Shown: positions 47,520 to 56,699 of the stretch, piece after piece | Position numbering within the stretch: position 1 is the first letter of the stretch | Layout: the number at the start of each line of letters is the position of its first letter | From: Chloroherpetonaceae bacterium | GTDB lineage: Bacteria; Bacteroidota; Chlorobiia; Chlorobiales; Thermochlorobacteraceae | Length of the DNA: 64,000 nt | Direction: 5' to 3' | Assembly: GCA_025056565.1 (NCBI GenBank) | Contig: JANWWA010000014.1 | Span: 20,844-84,843 of the forward strand | Notes under the pieces: model-generated | Seen by the model: only the letters and a program-made list of their open reading frames with translations | Told to the model about the DNA's origin: nothing | Databases searched by the model: none | Translations under genes and position numbers: made by a program

Positions 47520-47539
47520 GGCAAGCTCCATCGCTTGCC
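47520..47539 (-). terminator. Hairpin between the DUF1800 and DUF1501 genes
   Basis: GGCAAGC (47520-47526) pairs with GCTTGCC (47533-47539) around TCCATC. It lies 54 bases upstream of the DUF1800 stop coordinate, i.e. just past its 3' end in the minus-strand direction, and is followed on that strand by a T-rich stretch. It may end the DUF1800 transcript and so separate it from the DUF1501 gene. Confidence 0.45.
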
Positions 47540-47593
47540 TCTGCTTGCAACTTCGTCGGCACAGCGCTGCGCTCCCAAACTGTCTTCTCCCTT

Positions 47594-49273
47594 TTAGGCT
47601 AGTTGATATTCTGCCATTCTGAACAGATAGCGAAGCAAGTTTTGCACGCGCATATCGACCGCACGCCGTCGATTGGCATCACTTTGGTTACGCATAAAGT
47701 CGTTCCATTGCTCTGTCCATTCGTAGTATGGCACGCCGGGCATTAGGACATTTTCGACCAAGTAGTTGATTTGCGACATGCTCAGTTCCACTGCAAAAAT
47801 CTGACGCGATAAGTCGCGCACCATTTGGTAAGGGTCAGCTGGATTCGGTAGGCTCTGCACCAGCGCAATTCGGTTTAGATTGCTTGAACTAACCAGTGTG
47901 TCGGCGTAGCTATTGCGCGTGGGCAAAGTTGCCGAGCTTATCCAAAGCTGGTGATACGATGGTTCTTGATAGTAGGCTTCCCAGCCTGCCACTGTCGGGT
48001 GTTGCATTAGATTCATTTGCAGCGACGCAAACCAGCTAATGTAGCGCTGCATCGCAGGAATCAGCTGCGTTTGATTGGTTGGATTGGTCGGAAACAGATA
48101 GCGGTGCAACCCTACGATAAAGTCAGCTGGGCTTTTGATATATGCGCCTCGATTTTGCACATCAAAAAAGTGCTGACTGGCAAAGAGCGCACGTAGCACG
48201 GGGCGCATTTCATAGTTGTTCTGACGCAGAATTTGCGCCAGTGGTTCAATGACATTGCGCTCTACATTTTGGTCGATTACATAGTAGACAAACCACCGAT
48301 ACAGTTTGCGCACGATAAAGCGCGCCGTTTCAGCCTGCCGGAAAATCATATCCAGCAAATCATTCAGTTCGTCTAAGCCTGCACTCGGTGAATTGCGCCC
48401 ACGAATGACTGTATTCTGAAAGGCTGCTGAAAATTGCTTATCGCCTGTATCATGGCGTTGGATATCGAAGACCACGCTAATTGGCACAGTTGTCGAGCGG
48501 TAGCCCACATCGCGCCAGCCTGTCAGCACACGCGATGCTGCGGCTACGTCTTGCTCTGTGTAGTGGGTATAATTCCCCTGTGCCAGTTCAGGACCTTTGC
48601 CAATCGTGAACAGCTCAAAGAGTTCACGTGCGTAGTTCTGGTTTGGTCTGCCAACGACATTCACATTTCCATTCAGATACCGCAGCATTGCTGGGTCAAG
48701 CGTAACCTCGCGCGTAAGTGTCTTAAAATTGCCTAGTGCAAAGCGTCTGAACAGCGCATTTTGTCGATAGAGGTAACGTGCGTCGCCATTTGCCGCCCTA
48801 TCTGAGACAAAATGATTGTGCCAAAAGAGCGTCATTTTCTCAATAAGTGAAATTGGCTGATTTACCATCAAGCCAATCCACCATGCGCGTAGGTAGGTGT
48901 AGTAGCGACTATCGGCGGTTTGGTCGCTATTGAAGAGTTTATCGTGCCATGTCTCACCTGTGGTAATGTCAATTGGTGGTTCAGGGTCTGGGCGCGCTTG
49001 CAAAAGCTGGTCTAAGGTGGCACTTAGTCCCTGTTCAACTGCTTGACGAATCTGGGCTTGCGTAGCACCAAACATTGCTCGGCGCAAAAGATGGGCAGCG
49101 GTCTGCTCATTCCACACGCCTGTGTATGGTGCAATGCCGCTGGCTGGTCTCGGTCTTGCCGCCACTTCCGTGCTCTCATCTGTGGCTGATGATGCTGGTA
49201 CAGTTGCCGTTGTTGCCTTAGGCTGAGTTAGAGAAGCAGGGACAAGCGACTGAAAAAACTGGCGACGGTTCAT
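47594..49273 (-). CDS. DUF1800 domain protein with Tat-like signal
   Basis: 559 residues. The start MNRRQFFQSLVPAS has an RRxFF pattern like a Tat signal, but the following stretch is only weakly hydrophobic. The DUF1800 domain is recognised by HLLRRAMFGATQ near residue 62, FWHNHFVS, and ARELFELFTIG. DUF1800 genes commonly lie next to DUF1501 genes, as here, which suggests a joint exported function; the biochemical role is unknown. No T9SS C-terminal domain is visible. It is transcribed in the same direction as the DUF1501 gene, upstream of it. Confidence 0.9.
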   Translation of the reverse strand: MNRRQFFQSLVPASLTQPKATTATVPASSATDESTEVAARPRPASGIAPYTGVWNEQTAAHLLRRAMFGATQAQIRQAVEQGLSATLDQLLQARPDPEPPIDITTGETWHDKLFNSDQTADSRYYTYLRAWWIGLMVNQPISLIEKMTLFWHNHFVSDRAANGDARYLYRQNALFRRFALGNFKTLTREVTLDPAMLRYLNGNVNVVGRPNQNYARELFELFTIGKGPELAQGNYTHYTEQDVAAASRVLTGWRDVGYRSTTVPISVVFDIQRHDTGDKQFSAAFQNTVIRGRNSPSAGLDELNDLLDMIFRQAETARFIVRKLYRWFVYYVIDQNVERNVIEPLAQILRQNNYEMRPVLRALFASQHFFDVQNRGAYIKSPADFIVGLHRYLFPTNPTNQTQLIPAMQRYISWFASLQMNLMQHPTVAGWEAYYQEPSYHQLWISSATLPTRNSYADTLVSSSNLNRIALVQSLPNPADPYQMVRDLSRQIFAVELSMSQINYLVENVLMPGVPYYEWTEQWNDFMRNQSDANRRRAVDMRVQNLLRYLFRMAEYQLA

Positions 49274-49433
49274 TGCTTTCGCTTTTTTGGCGTCGAAAAA
49301 TTGTTTCTCTGTTTTTTTCCCTCCTCTGTTGCTGCTGGTAGCTCTGACACCTACTAAGCCGAGAAGGTTTAATCTTTTCTAAGTTACGAAAATCAAATAA
49401 GTTTGCGTAGAGTGCAATTAAGCCAATTCACCG

Positions 49434-50957
49434 ATGCTTAAAACACCTTTTCTCACAGGCTTTTTTCTCACTCTTGCGTTAGGGTTCAGTTCCTCTTCAT
49501 ATGCCAATGCTTCTCGCAGCATTGACGCACGCATCAATGATGCTGTTGCACCCTTTACCGATGCGATTTCCAGCGTGATTTTCTATGCTGTGCCTATCGG
49601 TGAAGTCAATTTGCCTCTTATCATCGTTTGGCTGATTGGCGGCGCTTGTATCTTCACGGTGTATATGGGCTTTATCAACGTGCGGGGTTTTCGACACGCT
49701 ATTGAACTGGTCCGTGGCGACTACAGCGACCCTCATCATCAAGGTGAAGTTTCGCACTTTCAAGCCCTTGCTGCAGCACTATCGGGCACTGTGGGGCTAG
49801 GTAACATTGCAGGCGTCGCAATTGCCGTATCTGTCGGTGGTCCAGGCGCTACGTTTTGGATGATACTGGCGGGTATTTTAGGCATGTCCTCGAAATTCGT
49901 CGAGTGCACGTTGGGTGTCAAATATCGCACACTCCACAGCGATGGTAGCGTTTCAGGTGGCCCGATGTATTACCTTAGCAAAGCTTTTGCTGCTCGCCAA
50001 CACCCTCTGCTAGGCAAGTTCTTAGCTGGCTTTTTTGCCGTGATGTGTATCGGTGGCTCACTGGGCGCAGGAAATATGTTTCAGGTTAATCAAGCCTTCA
50101 AGCAGTTCGTGGTGGTAACGGGTGAGTCGCAAAGTATCTTGCAGGGGTTTGGCTGGCTTTTTGGCATCTTTACAGCGGTGCTGGTTGCACTGGTGATTAT
50201 CGGCGGCATTAAATCCATTGTGCGCGTAACGGACAAAATCGTACCGATTATGTGCGGTATTTACATTTTAGCCACACTGGCTGTTTTAGTGGCACGTATT
50301 AGCGATGTTCCAAACGCATTGTGGCAAATCGTATCGGGCGCCTTTGCCCCTGAATCTGTTGCAGGCGGCGCATTAGGTGCAATGATTCAAGGCGTGCGAC
50401 GTGCCGCATTCTCTAACGAGGCGGGCATCGGCTCTGCCGCAATTGCTCACTCTGCTGTCAAAACCAATGAGCCAATTACCGAAGGCATCGTAGCACTCTT
50501 AGAGCCATTTATTGACACCGTGGTGGTGTGCACTTGCACGGCACTGGTTATTGTGGTTACAGGATATACATCAAACACTGCCGTAAATGGCGTGGCGCTT
50601 ACCTCTGCCGCCTTTGCCAGCGTGATTGCGTGGTTTCCCTACCTGCTTGCCGTTATCGTCTTTCTCTTCGCTTTCTCGACTATGCTCTCATGGAGTTACT
50701 ACGGCTTAAAGGCTTGGACATACCTTTTTGGTGAAACTCCTGCAATGAGCTTATCCTACAAACTGCTTTTTTGTCTTTTTGTCGTCATTGGCGCCACAAT
50801 GAGCTTAGACAAAGTAACAGACTTTTCCGATGCAATGATTTTTGCGATGAGCTTTCCGAACTTGATTGGACTATACTTCTTAATGCCCGAAGTAAAGCGT
50901 GACTTAACTTTATACCTTACGCGCCTGCGTCGCGGTGAAATTCGGCGTTATAGATAA
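49434..50957 (+). CDS. Sodium:alanine symporter family protein (AGCS)
   Basis: 507 residues with about 11-12 membrane segments. [24 protein letters not shown] near residue 120 is the family hallmark, and [31 protein letters not shown] near residue 320 is the second signature. It couples Na+ or H+ to uptake of alanine or glycine. An extra ~25-residue hydrophobic start ([14 protein letters not shown]) looks like a cleavable signal, which is unusual for this family; the true start could be later. It is divergent from the DUF1800 gene. Confidence 0.93.
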   Translation: MLKTPFLTGFFLTLALGFSSSSYANASRSIDARINDAVAPFTDAISSVIFYAVPIGEVNLPLIIVWLIGGACIFTVYMGFINVRGFRHAIELVRGDYSDPHHQGEVSHFQALAAALSGTVGLGNIAGVAIAVSVGGPGATFWMILAGILGMSSKFVECTLGVKYRTLHSDGSVSGGPMYYLSKAFAARQHPLLGKFLAGFFAVMCIGGSLGAGNMFQVNQAFKQFVVVTGESQSILQGFGWLFGIFTAVLVALVIIGGIKSIVRVTDKIVPIMCGIYILATLAVLVARISDVPNALWQIVSGAFAPESVAGGALGAMIQGVRRAAFSNEAGIGSAAIAHSAVKTNEPITEGIVALLEPFIDTVVVCTCTALVIVVTGYTSNTAVNGVALTSAAFASVIAWFPYLLAVIVFLFAFSTMLSWSYYGLKAWTYLFGETPAMSLSYKLLFCLFVVIGATMSLDKVTDFSDAMIFAMSFPNLIGLYFLMPEVKRDLTLYLTRLRRGEIRRYR

Positions 50958-51018
50958 GCCAGCCTGCGACCCTTGCACAAGGCAGCGGCTCTGAGTTTGC
51001 ATGCATTAGGCACACACT

Positions 51019-51624
51019 ATGCGACATTTTTTGCATCGGTTTCTTTTGCCGCTTCTAATGCGGGTGCTCTATGCGACGCTTCGCAAGTCTTTTGTTTTGC
51101 CTGTAGAGTTGCCACACGGCAAGGTTCTTGTTGCATTCTGGCACGGCAAGATGCTAACGGGTTGGCTGGCGGCGCGTAGTGTGCTCCGCACGCTGAATGC
51201 AGGTCCTATCTATGCTGTCGTAAGTCTTTCCAAAGATGGTGAAATTCTGGCGCAGGCATTAGCCACGCTAGGCTTTCACTTGATTCGTGGCTCCAGCTCT
51301 CGCGGCAAAGAGCAAGTGAGAGCTGCTATTCAGTCAGCGCTGCGTGAAGGGGCAGCCGTTGTCATCACGCCTGATGGTCCGCGCGGCCCAAGTCGTCGTT
51401 TCAAATACGGCTCGCTTCGCCTTGCCGCTATGCACCAAGCCCCTCTGCTTTTCCTTGCTATCACCCATCGTAGCAAGTGGACGCTGCGAAGCTGGGACGC
51501 CTTTGAGATTCCTAAGCCGTTTTCCAAAGTTGAGCTTACGGCGCACTGCATTGAGGTGCCAGCCTTCGAGACCGAAGACGCTCTTCAGCACTTTGCACAT
51601 CAGCTTTCTACGCAGTTTGCCTAA
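51019..51624 (+). CDS. Lysophospholipid acyltransferase-like protein (DUF374)
   Basis: 201 residues. FWHGKMLTGW carries the conserved His of the DUF374/LPLAT group. SKDGEILAQALATLGFHLIRGSSSRG and ITPDGPRGPSRRFKYG are typical. It probably acylates a lipid A- or phospholipid-type acceptor at the cytoplasmic face. It lies 61 bases after the AGCS symporter and 67 before the SRPBCC gene, all on the plus strand. Substrate not determined. Confidence 0.88.
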   Translation: MRHFLHRFLLPLLMRVLYATLRKSFVLPVELPHGKVLVAFWHGKMLTGWLAARSVLRTLNAGPIYAVVSLSKDGEILAQALATLGFHLIRGSSSRGKEQVRAAIQSALREGAAVVITPDGPRGPSRRFKYGSLRLAAMHQAPLLFLAITHRSKWTLRSWDAFEIPKPFSKVELTAHCIEVPAFETEDALQHFAHQLSTQFA

Positions 51625-51691
51625 GGGGCAGCAAGACGAAGGGAATCTCCTGCTTTGCTTTTTTGTTCGGTAGCGCAAAAGCGTCCTGAGT

Positions 51692-52207
51692 ATGCCGCAA
51701 TCTGACGACATTCGCGCCGATAATACCGTTGCCCTTCAAGCTGCACCGAAGGGCTTTGTGCATCACGTCAATGAATACACCTTTGTGGTGGAGCGCCCCA
51801 TTGAGAAGGTGTGGAATTGGCTGAACAGCCCCGAGACTTTTACCGACAGCCAAATTTTTCCTTGGCGGGTTGAGTTTGTCTCACCTGACCCCAACATTCC
51901 TGCAGGCTTTTACGAAGGCGTGCTTACGGTTCATCACGGACCGATGATGATGTTTTCAGGTGTGCTTACAGAAATTCGCGACAAATCGTATCGCGACCTG
52001 CAGTATTTCTACGGTAGCTATGTCGGCAGCTTGCGATGGATTCGTCCTACTCGTTTGCAGTTCTGGGTTCGGGAAGTTGAAGGCGGCACTGAAGTGAAGG
52101 CACGGCTGGATTCGTTTGTGCGTCCATCGCTCTACAAGTTTTGGACTTGGGCGCAAAATTTAGTGTGGCGGCAGTTTCCGGGCGACATTCTTCGGGCAAC
52201 CAAGTAA
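51692..52207 (+). CDS. SRPBCC-like protein
   Basis: 171 residues. The pattern EYTFVVERPIEKVWNWLNSPETFTD is the start of a START/SRPBCC ligand-binding domain, followed by strands FYEGVLTVHHGP and LQFWVREVEGGTEVKARL and a C-terminal helix. These domains bind hydrophobic ligands such as lipids or polyketides; the ligand here is unknown. It ends four bases before the stop of the convergent TPR gene. Confidence 0.8.
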   Translation: MPQSDDIRADNTVALQAAPKGFVHHVNEYTFVVERPIEKVWNWLNSPETFTDSQIFPWRVEFVSPDPNIPAGFYEGVLTVHHGPMMMFSGVLTEIRDKSYRDLQYFYGSYVGSLRWIRPTRLQFWVREVEGGTEVKARLDSFVRPSLYKFWTWAQNLVWRQFPGDILRATK

Positions 52208-52210
52208 ATT

Positions 52211-53404
52211 CTACGCCGCTTGCAGGGCGCGGCAGAACGCCTCCGCACGTGCTTGCACAGCCGCAAGGTGCTTATCGAGCGTACTGCTTCCTAATTCTTC
52301 TCTCAGAAATGACCAATTCTGCTCGCTGATTTTCTGCTCCATATCGCTCAGCTTCTCCGAAAGCCGCTTTGCAATGTAGAAGTGCTCTACTGCTCGCTCT
52401 GCATCGTGAAGTGCCAGAGCCGCTAGGCCCACCTGTGCGGCTGCAGCTGCTACACCTGACATATTTTTGTGTTCAGCTTGCTTTTGCATTAACTCTTGAA
52501 AACCTGTCAGTGCTGCGGCGTAGTCGCCTTTGGCGGCTAAGGCACTATTGAGTTGGTAGCGCGCTGCATATTCGGCGGCTGTGTTTCCTGCTTTTTGCAG
52601 TCGTGTGGCAATCACGGTCAGCTGCTCAATGGCGACCTCATACTGAGCGAGCTTGGCTGAGCCTGTTGCCAGCTGATGACGAAGAAACAATGCTACTTCC
52701 TCACTTAGCGACTCGGCTAGTGGAATCGCAGCTTGCAAGAGCTGCAGCGCGGTCTCTGTCTTATCGGCTTTCATTAAGGCAGGCGAGTAGGCAGCTGCAA
52801 GCTGCACCGCTTCTTTGTGCAACTTTGCTGCAATCAGGTGATGCTGATGCTTCAGCAATTGACTATCGGTGGGGTTTTGCAGATTTGAGTAGAAAATCGC
52901 AAATGCTGTGTTCGCATTAATGCGGTCTTCTTCTGACAGCCGTTTTAGCACCTCTGCACGCACCGCTGCATTCAGCCTAAACTTCGGTGCTCGATGATGG
53001 GTGTCGACCTCAATGAAGTGCAATGGCAGCAGCATATAGAGCAATTCCTCTGCGCTGGGGAACGATGCAGGGAAAGCCAACTGACGCCAGACGGTTTCCA
53101 GCTCTTTTTCAGACAGCGGCTCAGTGGCTTGCGACAGCACCACGCAAAGTGCATAGAGCGGCGTGAATTCTTCCTTCGTTAGCGCTGCCAGTGCCTGCTC
53201 CAGCAAACGCTGCGAAAGTGTCCCTGTATCCGAGATGCTTTGGCACTCTGCCGATAGCTCAACTTCGCTGCAGGAGTTTGTCAAGAGCAGTGTTTTCAGC
53301 GCGCCAAGTATCAGTTTCGAACCACGAGCCAGTTCCAGCAGTCTTGCTTCATCATCTTCAGCAAAAGGCAGAGAAAACTTATGTAGGGCTGCTGCAGTTG
53401 GCAT
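52211..53404 (-). CDS. TPR-like helical repeat protein
   Basis: 397 residues, cytoplasmic. From about residue 180 the sequence is a chain of Ala/Leu-rich helix pairs (KLHKEAVQLAAAYSPALMKADKTETALQLLQAA), typical of TPR arrays. The N-terminal part looks like a winged-helix/regulatory module of the kind found in the C-terminal half of AfsR/STAND-type regulators (EELLYMLLPLHFIEV). No DNA-binding or ATPase motif is visible, so it is probably a protein-interaction factor. Confidence 0.7.
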   Translation of the reverse strand: MPTAAALHKFSLPFAEDDEARLLELARGSKLILGALKTLLLTNSCSEVELSAECQSISDTGTLSQRLLEQALAALTKEEFTPLYALCVVLSQATEPLSEKELETVWRQLAFPASFPSAEELLYMLLPLHFIEVDTHHRAPKFRLNAAVRAEVLKRLSEEDRINANTAFAIFYSNLQNPTDSQLLKHQHHLIAAKLHKEAVQLAAAYSPALMKADKTETALQLLQAAIPLAESLSEEVALFLRHQLATGSAKLAQYEVAIEQLTVIATRLQKAGNTAAEYAARYQLNSALAAKGDYAAALTGFQELMQKQAEHKNMSGVAAAAAQVGLAALALHDAERAVEHFYIAKRLSEKLSDMEQKISEQNWSFLREELGSSTLDKHLAAVQARAEAFCRALQAA

Positions 53405-53438
53405 ACTTCTGACGGCGTGTTCAGATTGTAAGGAAAAT

Positions 53439-53568
53439 ACACCGCTTCGGTGTGCAATGCAAATGCTGCCTTACTCGACGCATACCTCAGAGTGGCTTTG
53501 CCCATCCTTTGCTCTCTTGCTCAGATTTGGCAATGCTAATTCGAAAGGAATTTTTTCGTATCATTAGC
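53439..53568. promoter_or_regulatory. Two hairpins in the accA upstream region
   Basis: ACACCG (53439-53444) pairs with CGGTGT (53448-53453). Further right, GCTAAT (53535-53540) pairs with ATTAGC (53563-53568), enclosing CGAAA (53542-53546) with TTTCG (53554-53558). The second nested stem ends 41 bases before the accA ATG. The region is the divergent leader of the TPR gene and accA. A role in transcription or translation control is possible but untested. Confidence 0.3.
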
Positions 53569-53609
53569 GCCCCATCAGTGAGGCAAGTAGGAATCTAAAT
53601 AGAGAAACA

Positions 53610-54605
53610 ATGAGCAAAGTTGTTCTTGATTTTGAAAAGCCGATTGTGGAGCTAGAAAATAAGCTCAATGAAATGCGTCAATTTGCGCTGCAAAATGGCA
53701 ACGGCAAAGATGCAGCCAGCGAAGAGTTGGCACGCGATATTGAGCAGCTTGAAGCGAAGGTGCAGGATTTGCGGGTTTCTATCTACCGAAATCTGACGCG
53801 TTGGCAGCGTGTGCAACTGGCTCGACACCCTGAGCGCCCCTACACACTTGACTATATCTCTATGATGACGCAAGATTTTATTGAACTCTCAGGCGACCGC
53901 GCTTTTGGAGACGACAAAGCCATTGTTGGCGGATTTGCCAGACTGACTGACGAAAATGGCTTTTCTCAGAGTATTGTCATTTTAGGCCATCAAAAAGGAC
54001 GCGATACCAAATCGAACCTATACCGCAACTTTGGCATGGCGAACCCTGAAGGCTACCGTAAAGCCCTGCGCCTGATGCGTCTTGCTGAAAAATTCCGCAA
54101 ACCTGTTATCACGCTCATTGATACGCCGGGTGCGTTCCCCGGCATTGAAGCAGAGGAGCGTGGTCAAGCGGAAGCGATTGCTCGGAATCTCTTTGAGATG
54201 GCGCGCTTAAAGACGCCTATCATTGCCGTCATTATTGGGGAGGGCGCCTCAGGCGGTGCAATTGGTATCGGGGTTGGCGACCGTGTTCTGATGCTGGAAA
54301 ATGCGTGGTATTCCGTGATTTCGCCAGAAAGCTGCTCTTCAATCCTGTGGCGTAGTTGGAACTTCAAAGAGCAAGCAGCCGAAGCCTTGAAACCAACTGC
54401 TAACGACCTTTTGGAGCTGGGGATCATTGACCGCGTGGTGCCTGAGCCAATCGGTGGGGCACACCGAGACCCCGAACAGACCGCACGCACACTCAAGGCG
54501 ATTTTAATTGAGGAACTTAAACCGCTGCTGCACAAATCACCTGAAGAATTGGTCGAAGAACGCATTGAAAAATATGCCCGAATGGGCGTGTGGAGAGAAG
54601 ACTAA
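53610..54605 (+). CDS. accA: Acetyl-CoA carboxylase carboxyltransferase subunit alpha
   Basis: 331 residues. The N-terminal coiled region ([13 protein letters not shown]...[12 protein letters not shown]) is typical of AccA. The CoA/carboxybiotin-binding motifs [19 protein letters not shown] and [10 protein letters not shown] are present. The accD partner is not in the window. It makes malonyl-CoA for fatty acid synthesis. ATG 53610 follows GAGAAACA; the thioesterase ATG follows the stop directly (TAA at 54603-54605, ATG at 54606), so the two are coupled. Confidence 0.96.
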   Translation: MSKVVLDFEKPIVELENKLNEMRQFALQNGNGKDAASEELARDIEQLEAKVQDLRVSIYRNLTRWQRVQLARHPERPYTLDYISMMTQDFIELSGDRAFGDDKAIVGGFARLTDENGFSQSIVILGHQKGRDTKSNLYRNFGMANPEGYRKALRLMRLAEKFRKPVITLIDTPGAFPGIEAEERGQAEAIARNLFEMARLKTPIIAVIIGEGASGGAIGIGVGDRVLMLENAWYSVISPESCSSILWRSWNFKEQAAEALKPTANDLLELGIIDRVVPEPIGGAHRDPEQTARTLKAILIEELKPLLHKSPEELVEERIEKYARMGVWRED

Positions 54606-55061
54606 ATGCGACAGCCGAGCTACCCTTTCATCTATACCCAGCGTGTTATCTATGCCCATACCGACCAGATGCAGGTTGTCTACTACGCCCGATATTTTGA
54701 GTTCATTGAAGCTGCCCGCAATGAACTGCTGCGGCATTGCGGTTTTCCTTACAAGGAGTTAGAAGCGCTTGGTTTGCGCCTGCCTGTCGTTTCTGCACAC
54801 CTTGATTACTTTTCGCCCGCTCGCTACGACGATGAGCTTTTAATTGAAACCTGTGTGGACAAGCTGGAAAATGTGCGTATCACGCTGGGCTATCAAGGCT
54901 ATGAGAAGTTCTCACAGCGTAAGCTCTTCTCAGGCTACACAGTACATGCCTTTGTTAGTGTGCAAGGCAAACTTATCCGTCCCCCCAAGGCGCTTCTTGA
55001 AGCCCTGCAGCCCTATCTTCGCGCACAGCCTGCGCAGTCCGAAGCACTCAGCCTACCTTGA
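54606..55061 (+). CDS. 4-hydroxybenzoyl-CoA-type acyl-CoA thioesterase (hotdog fold)
   Basis: 151 residues. YAHTDQMQVVYYARYFEFIEAARNELLR is the YbgC/FadM-type active-site region, with the catalytic Asp in HTDQM. It hydrolyses acyl-CoA thioesters; the chain length is unknown. Direct coupling to accA suggests a housekeeping role in fatty-acid metabolism. Its last 14 bases overlap the 3' end of the convergent DUF2911 gene. Confidence 0.9.
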   Translation: MRQPSYPFIYTQRVIYAHTDQMQVVYYARYFEFIEAARNELLRHCGFPYKELEALGLRLPVVSAHLDYFSPARYDDELLIETCVDKLENVRITLGYQGYEKFSQRKLFSGYTVHAFVSVQGKLIRPPKALLEALQPYLRAQPAQSEALSLP

Positions 55062-55632
55062 TCGGGATTACCACTTTGGTTCTATCCCACACCAGCATCA
55101 TTTCCGTGCTATTACCTTCTGGCTTTTTGAAAAAGATGGTAAACGCTTCAAACTCGCCTTCAGTCTCGCCAGTGGGCACATCGAAGCGCATCACTTCTTT
55201 TTTCTCATCCATTCGGAAGTGTCCCCATAGCCCAAGTTCACTGTTGATTAAGATGGTGAATCGATCTTTGTTGGGAATCGCAAACATCGAATATGTGCCT
55301 GCCTTGAGCGGTTTGCCCGCAATGAGAATGTCTTTGGTTAGCGTGATTTCAGTTGCTTCATTTGCACCCAGTCGCCAAACTTCGCCGTAAGGCACAAGCG
55401 CGTTTTCTTCTTTGGTGCCAAAAATCAGTCGCCCTCGCTTAAACGGACGCGAATACACTACCTTGATGTAGGCATCGCCGATATTTACTTTGGCTACCGC
55501 CATTGGGCTTTGGCGTGGCACTAGGGAGCGCAGGTAGGCGCTATCTGGCTTTTGTGCATAGCACCGCTCTGCAACCAGTAGCAGCGCCAAAAAGAGCAAT
55601 CCCCAAGAATGCTTCACACAAGCGCGCTTCAT
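55048..55632 (-). CDS. DUF2911 exported protein
   Basis: 194 residues with a signal peptide (hydrophobic SWGLLFLALLLVAE, cleavage near CYAQ-KP). The DUF2911 region is recognised by VNIGDAYIKVVYSRPFKRGR, FGTKEENALVPYGEVWRLGANEATEIT and KAGTYSMFAIP, and later by TEMMLVWDRT. The function is unknown; the fold is beta-rich and probably periplasmic. Its stop overlaps the thioesterase gene tail to tail. Confidence 0.9.
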   Translation of the reverse strand: MKRACVKHSWGLLFLALLLVAERCYAQKPDSAYLRSLVPRQSPMAVAKVNIGDAYIKVVYSRPFKRGRLIFGTKEENALVPYGEVWRLGANEATEITLTKDILIAGKPLKAGTYSMFAIPNKDRFTILINSELGLWGHFRMDEKKEVMRFDVPTGETEGEFEAFTIFFKKPEGNSTEMMLVWDRTKVVIPIKVG

Positions 55633-55776
55633 ATCACTTTGGTTTGATGGTTTTATGTGATGAAGTTGCGAACAGTTAAGTGTTTTTCCACTTTCTTAGT
55701 GCGATTTCATGTTTTGCGACTTCGTCTCCCAGTCAGGGCGATTGTGCTTTCAACATCTGTGTAGAGGTGCAGATTT

Positions 55777-56352
55777 TTAGCGATTGAAGAATCGCTCCAC
55801 ACCGCCGCTTAGCAGACGAATAATGCCAAAGATAACAAAGAGTAGAATGGCTAGCACCGTCGAGAAATTGCCTCGCTGTGCAGCAGGCGTGCCCAAAACA
55901 GGTGCCAGCCCTGTGCTGTAAAGGTAAATCGCGTAGATGAGACCTGCGAGCTTGACGGCAAAGCTGAAAAATGCGCCCAGCGGGAAAAGAGCCGATAACA
56001 TTGCCGCTAACCAAATCGGGGTAGAGCCGTAGACAGCTAACTTAGCAGCGTCGTTGCGCTCACTGCTTGACTGGAAGCGTGGCGCCCAGCTCTGAATCAG
56101 CGCAGTGGTGATTGCAAGCAGTAGAGAGAGCAGCGCAACATTCACCAGTGCAATCCAAACCAGTTTTGTCTTGATACCATTGAGCACACCCGCTACAATC
56201 ACTTCAAGCAACACGGCGGTTACAATCAGTGGCATTGCATAGTCACGAATTAAATCTTGAGGGTCGTAGATGGGTTCATCGGCAATGCGCTTCCACTCCG
56301 ACTGTGGCGATGCTAAGAGTTGGTAGATTCTTTGAAGAAGACGCGCTAACAT
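55777..56352 (-). CDS. YIP1-family membrane protein
   Basis: About 191 residues from MLARLLQRIYQLLASP; an upstream ATG at 56391 would add 13 residues. RIYQLLASPQSEWKRIADE is the conserved start of YIP1 proteins, which then cross the membrane about five times (AMPLIVTAVLLEVIVAG and following). The C-terminal segment is a helix with basic end (FFNR). Bacterial YIP1 function is unknown. It reads away from the structured region at 56458. Confidence 0.82.
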   Translation of the reverse strand: MLARLLQRIYQLLASPQSEWKRIADEPIYDPQDLIRDYAMPLIVTAVLLEVIVAGVLNGIKTKLVWIALVNVALLSLLLAITTALIQSWAPRFQSSSERNDAAKLAVYGSTPIWLAAMLSALFPLGAFFSFAVKLAGLIYAIYLYSTGLAPVLGTPAAQRGNFSTVLAILLFVIFGIIRLLSGGVERFFNR

Positions 56353-56457
56353 AGCGTGTTTCAGAAAATCCTCGTAAAGTTCTAACTTCAACGCTGTTTC
56401 GCTTTCTGAGCGAGCTCTAAATTTACTGGAATTATTAATTGCTAAAGCTTGCAGTTT

Positions 56458-56616
56458 GCTGGCGTTGTCCAGAAAGTCGTCCTGATGCAGAGCACTTTCA
56501 GTCCACTTGGGCTTTCTGCATTGCAGCGGCAGCAGTGTTGGGGGTCAGTTGTCGGGTTTAGCAACTACCCTGAACGGGGGTAAGGAATGACTTTCCGACA
56601 ACTTCACAACGCCAGC
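56458..56616 (+). ncRNA. Candidate structured RNA or leader element
   Basis: The region between the YIP1 and hybrid-kinase genes (56353-56699, 347 bases) holds no convincing ORF but several nested inverted repeats. GCTGGCGTTGT (56458-56468) pairs perfectly with ACAACGCCAGC (56606-56616), an 11-bp closing stem. Inside it AGTTGTCGG (56547-56555) pairs with CCGACAACT (56595-56603), enclosing the hairpin TACCC/GGGTA (56566-56570/56578-56582), and CAGAAAG (56470-56476) pairs with CTTTCTG (56512-56518). CCAGC (56612-56616) can alternatively pair with GCTGG (56631-56635), and a 7-T run lies at 56676-56682 before the kinase ATG. It could be a riboswitch or attenuator-like leader, or a small RNA; no known class is recognised and the strand is assumed. 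Confidence 0.5.
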
Positions 56617-56699
56617 TTGCTCTTGATGCGGCTGGTCTCGGACATGACACAGGTGGGAGTATGCTTGGCGTAGTCTTTTTTTAACTTTTCCTTACTTCT

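Noticed and set aside
49398..49405. TAAGTTTG upstream of the AGCS symporter, similar to the Bacteroidetes -7 box (TAnnTTTG)
   Set aside because: No matching -33 element was found at the right distance, and the promoter consensus for this lineage is not known to me.
56458..56616. Assignment of the structured element to 6S RNA, a cobalamin riboswitch or another named class
   Set aside because: It branches into several stems instead of one long duplex, and I do not see the conserved boxes of any class I know. It is kept as an unclassified candidate.
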